NCBI GenBank assembly: GCA_945860375.1
Contig: CAMAQR010000002.1
Location: 124,001-188,000, forward strand
Length of the DNA stretch: 64,000 bases
Origin: Pseudorhodobacter antarcticus
GTDB taxonomy: Bacteria > Pseudomonadota > Alphaproteobacteria > Rhodobacterales > Rhodobacteraceae
Reading direction: 5' to 3'
Position 1 is the stretch's first letter. Each line of letters opens with the position of its first letter. Below, in pieces: positions 60,195 through 64,000 of this stretch. Below the pieces are notes generated by a model. It made no database searches, was not told the DNA's origin, and saw nothing but the letters and a program-made list of their open reading frames with translations. A program made the position numbers and the translations under genes.

Positions 60195-60604
60195 ATGACG
60201 CGCGGCTTTCTGTTGGCCCTGTGCTTGCTTTGGGCTGGGGCGGTGGCAGCGCAAGAGGCGGCTGTGGCGGGCTTGGCGCCCGGCAGCCACGGTGAACCCT
60301 TTGCCGTGGACGGGCTGATGCAAGGCTGCGCCGAACCGGAAACCAACGGCTGCCTGTTTTATGCCGAAAGTGCGCGCTGGGCTGTGACGCGCGGAGCGGG
60401 CGGCAATGAGGCGGCGATTGACGCGAAGGCGGCTTTGCCGATGCCTGCCCGGGGCGCGCGCCGATTGGTGCGGTGATTTTCAAGCAGGAAAGGGGCGGCA
60501 ATCCGGTGGACTTGCCCTGTTTTGCGGTGCTCGACCTCACGCGCGCGCGGATGGCGTTGTCTTATGTCGGGCGCGGCAACATGTTGGTGTATCTGCGGGA
60601 TTGA
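60195..60604 (+). pseudogene. Periplasmic protein gene with a frameshift near 60460
   Basis: From an ATG at 60195 (GGAG upstream) the frame encodes a signal peptide (MTRGFLLALCLLWAGAVAAQ) and continues to about 60455, then stops at 60476 after an arginine-rich end. The frame two bases on continues smoothly as APIGAVIFKQERGG and LDLTRARMALSYVGRGNMLV to a stop at 60602-60604. Joining the two gives a normal protein of about 137 residues. A single missing base in the run GCCCGGGGCGCGCGCC explains it. It could be a true mutation or a sequencing error. Function unknown. Confidence 0.6.
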
Positions 60605-60607
60605 AGA

Positions 60608-60700
60608 GGGGGGGCTTCACGCCCCCCACCGCATTTGCGAAGGGCCAATGCGCCCCCCGTGGGATATTTTTACCAAGATGAACGCAAATTTTAGATAAAC
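60608..60700 (+). repeat. Dispersed intergenic element with AT-rich tail (copy 7)
   Basis: Hairpin GGGGGGC/GCCCCCC (60609-60627), then GCGCCCCCCGTGGGATATTT TTACCAAGATGAA (60651-60682) and an AAATTTTAGATAAAC tail. It separates the convergent ends of the frameshifted gene and choV. Confidence 0.78.
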
Positions 60701-60709
60701 TTTATGGGC

Positions 60710-61732
60710 TTAGCCGCGCGGGCTGATCAGTTTGGCGATCAGTCCCGCTGCGCGAATCATCCCAACGGGTTGGCCGTTTTCGGTGACGTTCAACGCGGTT
60801 TCGCTGCCCGTCAGCCGTGCCATCACCAATTTGACCGGCAGGTCGCAATCCACCGATGGGCCTGTGCAAGTACCGGCTTGCATCACATCGCGCGCGGTCA
60901 ACACACCCAGCGGGTTCATATGGGCGACGAAATCGGCGACGTAATCGCTGACCGGGTTGGCGATGATCTCACGCGCGGTGCCGATCTGCACGATGCGCCC
61001 GCCCTCCATCAAAGCGATGCGGTTGCCCAGTTTGAACGCCTCGTCCAGATCGTGACTGACGAAAATGATCGTGCGTTTCAGCTTGGCTTGCAGGTCCAGC
61101 AACTCGTCTTGCAGGCGGGCACGGATCAGCGGATCGAGCGCGGAAAAGGGTTCGTCCATCAGCAGGATCGGCGCATCGGTGACAAAGGCGCGGGCGAGAC
61201 CGACGCGTTGCTGCATGCCGCCCGAAAGTTCGCCCACCCGGCGTTCGGCCCATTGGCTGAGGTTGACCAGCGCCAGTTGCTGATCAACCTTGGCGCGGCG
61301 TTGCTCGGGCGTCTGGCCCGCGAGTTCCAACCCCAGCCCGACGTTTTCACGCACCGTGCGCCAAGGCAACAGGCCAAACTGTTGAAACACCATGGCAATT
61401 TTGGACAGTCGCAGTTTGCGCAGGGTTTCCGGGCTGGCCTTCGTCACCGAGACCATCCGGCCGCCATCGGCCACCCGCACCTCGCCGCGCACCACGGGGT
61501 TGAGGGCGTTGACGCCGCGCAGCAGGGTGGATTTGCCCGACCCGGACAGGCCCATCAGCACCAGAATCTCACCCTCGGCCACCGAAAGGCTGCAATCATG
61601 CACGCCCAACATCTGCCCGGTCTGAGTTTGAATATCGCTGCGCGACATGCCTTGATCCATCAGCGGCAGCGCGCGGTCGGGGCGGTCGCCAAAGACGATG
61701 GAAACGCGGTCGAATTCTACAGCGGTGGTCAT
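60710..61732 (-). CDS. choV: Choline/glycine betaine ABC transporter ATP-binding protein
   Basis: A 340-residue ATPase of the ProV/OpuAA/ChoV group. Walker [17 protein letters not shown] (about 59), [20 protein letters not shown] (about 116), signature [15 protein letters not shown] (about 164) and Walker [17 protein letters not shown] (about 184) are intact; the C-terminal part (about 270-340) has the CBS-like regulatory segment. It overlaps choW by four bases. Confidence 0.94.
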   Translation of the reverse strand: MTTAVEFDRVSIVFGDRPDRALPLMDQGMSRSDIQTQTGQMLGVHDCSLSVAEGEILVLMGLSGSGKSTLLRGVNALNPVVRGEVRVADGGRMVSVTKASPETLRKLRLSKIAMVFQQFGLLPWRTVRENVGLGLELAGQTPEQRRAKVDQQLALVNLSQWAERRVGELSGGMQQRVGLARAFVTDAPILLMDEPFSALDPLIRARLQDELLDLQAKLKRTIIFVSHDLDEAFKLGNRIALMEGGRIVQIGTAREIIANPVSDYVADFVAHMNPLGVLTARDVMQAGTCTGPSVDCDLPVKLVMARLTGSETALNVTENGQPVGMIRAAGLIAKLISPRG

Positions 61733-62574
61733 TTGCGCGTCACCCTCAGCATGCGGTCCAACAGGATGGCCAGCACCACAATCACCGATCCGGCCTCAAA
61801 TCCCAGATCGGCGCGCACGGTGTTCAGCGCGCGCACCACCGGGATGCCAAGGCCGTTGGCCCCGACCCAAGCCGCGATCACCACCATCGACAGCGACAGC
61901 ATGATGGTTTGGTTCAGCCCGGCCATGATCTGCGGAAAAGCGTAGGGCAGTTCGACCTTGAACAGCACCTGATGCGGTTTTGCGCCAAAGGCGGTCGCGG
62001 CCTCGAGCAGGGCTGTGGGGGTGGAGGCCACGCCCAGCTGCGTCATGCGGATCGAGGCGGGGACCACGAAAATGATGGTGGCGAGCAGGCCCGGCACCAT
62101 GCCAAGGCCGAACAGCACCACGAAGGGGATCAGGTAGACCGGCGTCGGCAGGGTTTGCATCAGGTCAAGGACCGGCTGCATCACGGCGTACATCTTGGGG
62201 CGATGGGCGGCGGCGATGCCGATGGGCACGCCGATCGCCATGCAGATCATGCAGGCGTAAAGCACCAGGACCAGCGTCTCGGTCGTCGCCTCCCAATAGC
62301 CTTGGTTGATGATGTACAGAAAGCCGAAGCCGACAATCGCGCAGGGCCGCCAGTTGCGTTGAATGGCCCATGTCAGGCCGACAAACAGCGCCACGACGAT
62401 CAGGGGGTGGGGGGATTGGATCAGCCAAAGCGTGGTTTCGATGATCCATTCCATGACGTCCTTGATGCTGTCAAAGAAGGCGTCGAGGTTGATCTTGATC
62501 CAGTCGAAGATGGCCTTGGCCACCTTGCCCACGGGCAGTTTTGCGTCGGTCAGCCAGTCCATAGGGCCCCACAT
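61729..62574 (-). CDS. choW: Choline ABC transporter permease
   Basis: A 281-residue membrane permease of the ProW/ChoW type with an amphipathic N-terminus (MDWLTDAKLPVGKVAKAIFD) and about six helices. The BPD permease coupling motif EAATAFGAKPHQVLFKVELP (about 190-209) is conserved. The first ATG at 62574 may be followed by a better one four codons later; neither has a strong ribosome site. It lies downstream of choX after a terminator-like hairpin, consistent with lower expression than choX. Confidence 0.94.
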   Translation of the reverse strand: MWGPMDWLTDAKLPVGKVAKAIFDWIKINLDAFFDSIKDVMEWIIETTLWLIQSPHPLIVVALFVGLTWAIQRNWRPCAIVGFGFLYIINQGYWEATTETLVLVLYACMICMAIGVPIGIAAAHRPKMYAVMQPVLDLMQTLPTPVYLIPFVVLFGLGMVPGLLATIIFVVPASIRMTQLGVASTPTALLEAATAFGAKPHQVLFKVELPYAFPQIMAGLNQTIMLSLSMVVIAAWVGANGLGIPVVRALNTVRADLGFEAGSVIVVLAILLDRMLRVTRK

Positions 62575-62584
62575 GGTTCGGAAA

Positions 62585-62611
62585 AAGGCCCCGGAAACGC
62601 TCCGGGGCCTT
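62585..62611 (-). terminator. Terminator/attenuator between choX and choW
   Basis: Perfect 11-bp stem AAGGCCCCGGA/TCCGGGGCCTT with a 5-base loop; on the minus strand it is followed by a short T-run (CCTTTTTCC). It lies 7 bases past choX, so it should lower choWV relative to choX. Confidence 0.85.
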
Positions 62612-62617
62612 GATGTT

Positions 62618-63538
62618 TTACTGCAGTGCTGCGGTCACGGCGGCCTTGGCGTCGCCGCCATCTTTGGTGGTGACACCGTCCAGCCATGCCTCCCAAGTGG
62701 TCGGGTTGGCGGCCAGCCATGCCTTGGCGGCTTCACGCGGGTCGGTGCCATCGTTCAGGATCGCGCCCATGATCTCGTTTTCCATGGCAAGCGTAAACTT
62801 CTGATTCGTAAGCATTTTTCCAGTGTTTGGGCATTCGGTGACATAGCCTGCGCGGGTGTTGGTGAACACGCTGCCTTCGCTGCCAAACCATTCTTCGCCG
62901 CCGGTCAGATAGGTCATCTCAATCGCGGCATTCATCGGATGCGGGGCCCAGCCCAGGAACACCACTGGCTTGCCATCGGTGTCAAGGCTTTGGGCCTGTG
63001 CCAGCATGCCCGACTCAGAGCTTTCAACCAGTTCAAATCCGCCCATGCCAAAATCATCGGCGGTGATGCGGTCAAGGATCAGGCGGTTGCCGTCGTTGCC
63101 CGGTTCGATGCCGAAAATCTTGCCTTCCAATGCGTCCTTGTTGGCGGCCAGATCGGCAAAAGACTTGATGCCCAAAGCGGCACCGGCGGCATTGGTTGCA
63201 AGGGTGTATTGCGTTCCCTTCAGATTTTCAGAAACGGTGTCAACGGTTTTGGCGTCACGATAGGCAGCAATATCGCCTTCCATCGTGGGCATCCAGTTGC
63301 CCAGAAACACATCCACGTCCCCTTCGGCCAAGCCGGTGTAGGTGATTGGAACCGCCAGAAGCTTGGTTTCAGTCTCATAGCCCAAGGCCTCAAGGACCAA
63401 CGTGGTGGCGGCGGTGGTGGCGGTGATGTCGGTCCAGCCAACATCCGAGAAGATGATTTTGTCGCAGCCTTCGGCATGGGCGGTGCCCACAAAAGCGAAG
63501 GCCACAACGGTGGCAAGCAGGGTTGATTTCGTGACCAT
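62618..63538 (-). CDS. choX: Choline-binding periplasmic protein
   Basis: A 306-residue solute-binding protein of the ProX/OpuAC family. A signal peptide (MVTKSTLLATVVAFAFVGTA, cleavage after AHA) precedes KIIFSDVGWTDITATTAATT and VFLGNWMPTMEGDIAAYRD (about 80-98), typical of choline-binding ChoX. The tryptophan/tyrosine residues expected to cage the quaternary amine are present (W in DVGW, NWMP, LGWAPHP). The ATG at 63538 with GGAAG upstream is used; the longer open frame upstream crosses the operator region. Confidence 0.95.
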   Translation of the reverse strand: MVTKSTLLATVVAFAFVGTAHAEGCDKIIFSDVGWTDITATTAATTLVLEALGYETETKLLAVPITYTGLAEGDVDVFLGNWMPTMEGDIAAYRDAKTVDTVSENLKGTQYTLATNAAGAALGIKSFADLAANKDALEGKIFGIEPGNDGNRLILDRITADDFGMGGFELVESSESGMLAQAQSLDTDGKPVVFLGWAPHPMNAAIEMTYLTGGEEWFGSEGSVFTNTRAGYVTECPNTGKMLTNQKFTLAMENEIMGAILNDGTDPREAAKAWLAANPTTWEAWLDGVTTKDGGDAKAAVTAALQ

Positions 63539-63560
63539 TGGACGCTTCCATTTTTTGTTG

Positions 63561-63574
63561 ATTGACGAGTCAAT
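63561..63574. promoter_or_regulatory. BetI-type operator between choX and betI
   Basis: Perfect palindrome ATTGAC-GA-GTCAAT, 23 bases upstream of choX and 54 bases upstream of betI. It closely resembles BetI operators (ATTGA...TCAAT), so both directions are likely repressed until choline binds BetI. Confidence 0.8.
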
Positions 63575-63627
63575 AAACTTCAAGCTAGCTGCCAATTGCA
63601 AGCATTTTCTATCGCAGGCGGGACAAC

Positions 63628-64000
63628 ATGCCAAAGCTTGGAATGGAGCCTATCCGAAAGGCGGCGCTCGTCAAAGCCACGATTGTGGAAATTGGCAGGG
63701 CCGGGTCGCTGGATGTGACGGTCAGCCAGATCGCCAAGCGTGCTGGCATGTCTTCCGCTTTGGCGCATCATTACTTTGGGTCCAAGGAAGAGATGTTTCT
63801 GGCCGCGATGCGCCACATTCTGACGCTGTATGGGGCCGAGGTGCGCGGGGCGCTGGCGCTGGCACAGGGGCCGGAACAACGTTTGAACGCCGTTTTGGCC
63901 GCCAGTTTCAGCGCGGCCAACTTCCGGCGCGAGGCGATCGGGGCTTGGCTGAACTTTTGGGTGCTGGCGCAAACGGTGCCCGAGGCGAAACGATTGCTGG
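63628..64000 (+). CDS. betI: TetR-family choline-responsive repressor BetI, N-terminal part
   Basis: The first 124 codons of a TetR-family repressor; the gene runs off the right edge. It begins MPKLGMEPIRKAALVKATIV and has the HTH SQIAKRAGMSSALAHHYFGS (about 33-52), the exact BetI pattern (MPKxGMxPxRRxxL; HYFGxK). The following part begins the ligand domain. It is divergent from choXWV, and betB/betA would be expected further right. Confidence 0.94.
   Translation, partial: MPKLGMEPIRKAALVKATIVEIGRAGSLDVTVSQIAKRAGMSSALAHHYFGSKEEMFLAAMRHILTLYGAEVRGALALAQGPEQRLNAVLAASFSAANFRREAIGAWLNFWVLAQTVPEAKRLL

Noticed and set aside
60448..60476. Programmed -1 frameshift site
   Set aside because: No slippery heptamer (X XXY YYZ) or downstream pseudoknot is evident; a lost base in a GC run is simpler.
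1..64000. tRNA genes, CRISPR arrays, prophage or intact insertion sequences
   Set aside because: I looked for T-arm GTTCRA patterns with CCA ends, regularly spaced repeats, integrases and transposases and found none.

Overview
The window is high-GC DNA from a member of the Rhodobacteraceae (Rhodobacter/Roseobacter-type Alphaproteobacteria). The evidence is family-level: the gene neighbourhoods (betI-choXWV, zur-znuCB/znuA, bioMNY, metR/metF, gatCA, DUF1127 proteins beside a LysR gene), an alphaproteobacterial RNase P RNA, frequent GTGA/ATGA overlaps, and an intergenic element (GC hairpin followed by GGATATTT...AGATGAA) of a style I associate with this family. It reads as ordinary chromosome: no tRNA or rRNA genes, no CRISPR array, no intact insertion sequence and no prophage were seen.

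Layout. 1-7.2 kb: end of an alpha/beta hydrolase, an ABC exporter, a long acyl-CoA synthetase, a periplasmic orphan, dtd with a PfkB sugar kinase, and purC. 7.4-12.8 kb: a minus-strand operon for a 27-residue membrane peptide, an XpaC-like protein, TelA, a DUF2927 lipoprotein, an SPFH/GYF_2 protein and a YdjG-like zinc-ribbon membrane protein; this is the most intriguing multi-gene unit. 12.9-22.6 kb: RluB/RsuA-type pseudouridine synthase, tadA, a UPF0173 hydrolase, gatCA, a lipoprotein, a peptidoglycan amidase, rnpB, a methyltransferase, rpmG, a VIT/CCC1 transporter and a BI-1 protein. 22.7-31.9 kb: DUF1127 with LysR, quinone oxidoreductase, an XRE regulator behind a near-perfect sigma-54 promoter, hisN-like phosphatase, 8-oxoguanine deaminase, argD-argF, DUF1993, isochorismatase.

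31.9-47.3 kb: MFS transporter, aldose epimerase, the zinc-uptake locus around a perfect Zur palindrome, rhomboid protease, suhB, an ABC-F ATPase with a possible leader peptide, and a seven-gene MoxR/DUF58/SpoIIM/RDD/DUF4350/DUF4129/DUF805 operon. 47.7-56 kb: metR/metF, aroQ, a short adenylate-forming enzyme overlapping a thiolase with altered active-site residues, the biotin ECF transporter bioMNY, gabT. 56.1-64 kb: dprA, topA, a frameshifted periplasmic gene, and the choline/betaine uptake operon choXWV divergent from betI with a BetI-type operator between.

Most genes are housekeeping or nutrient uptake. Points most worth following are the SPFH/TelA/XpaC operon, the short ligase plus variant thiolase beside bioMNY, the sigma-54 promoter on the XRE gene, the ABC-F leader ORF, two dispersed repeat families (one supplies a start codon, the other a stop codon and C-terminus), and the frameshift at about 60.46 kb.
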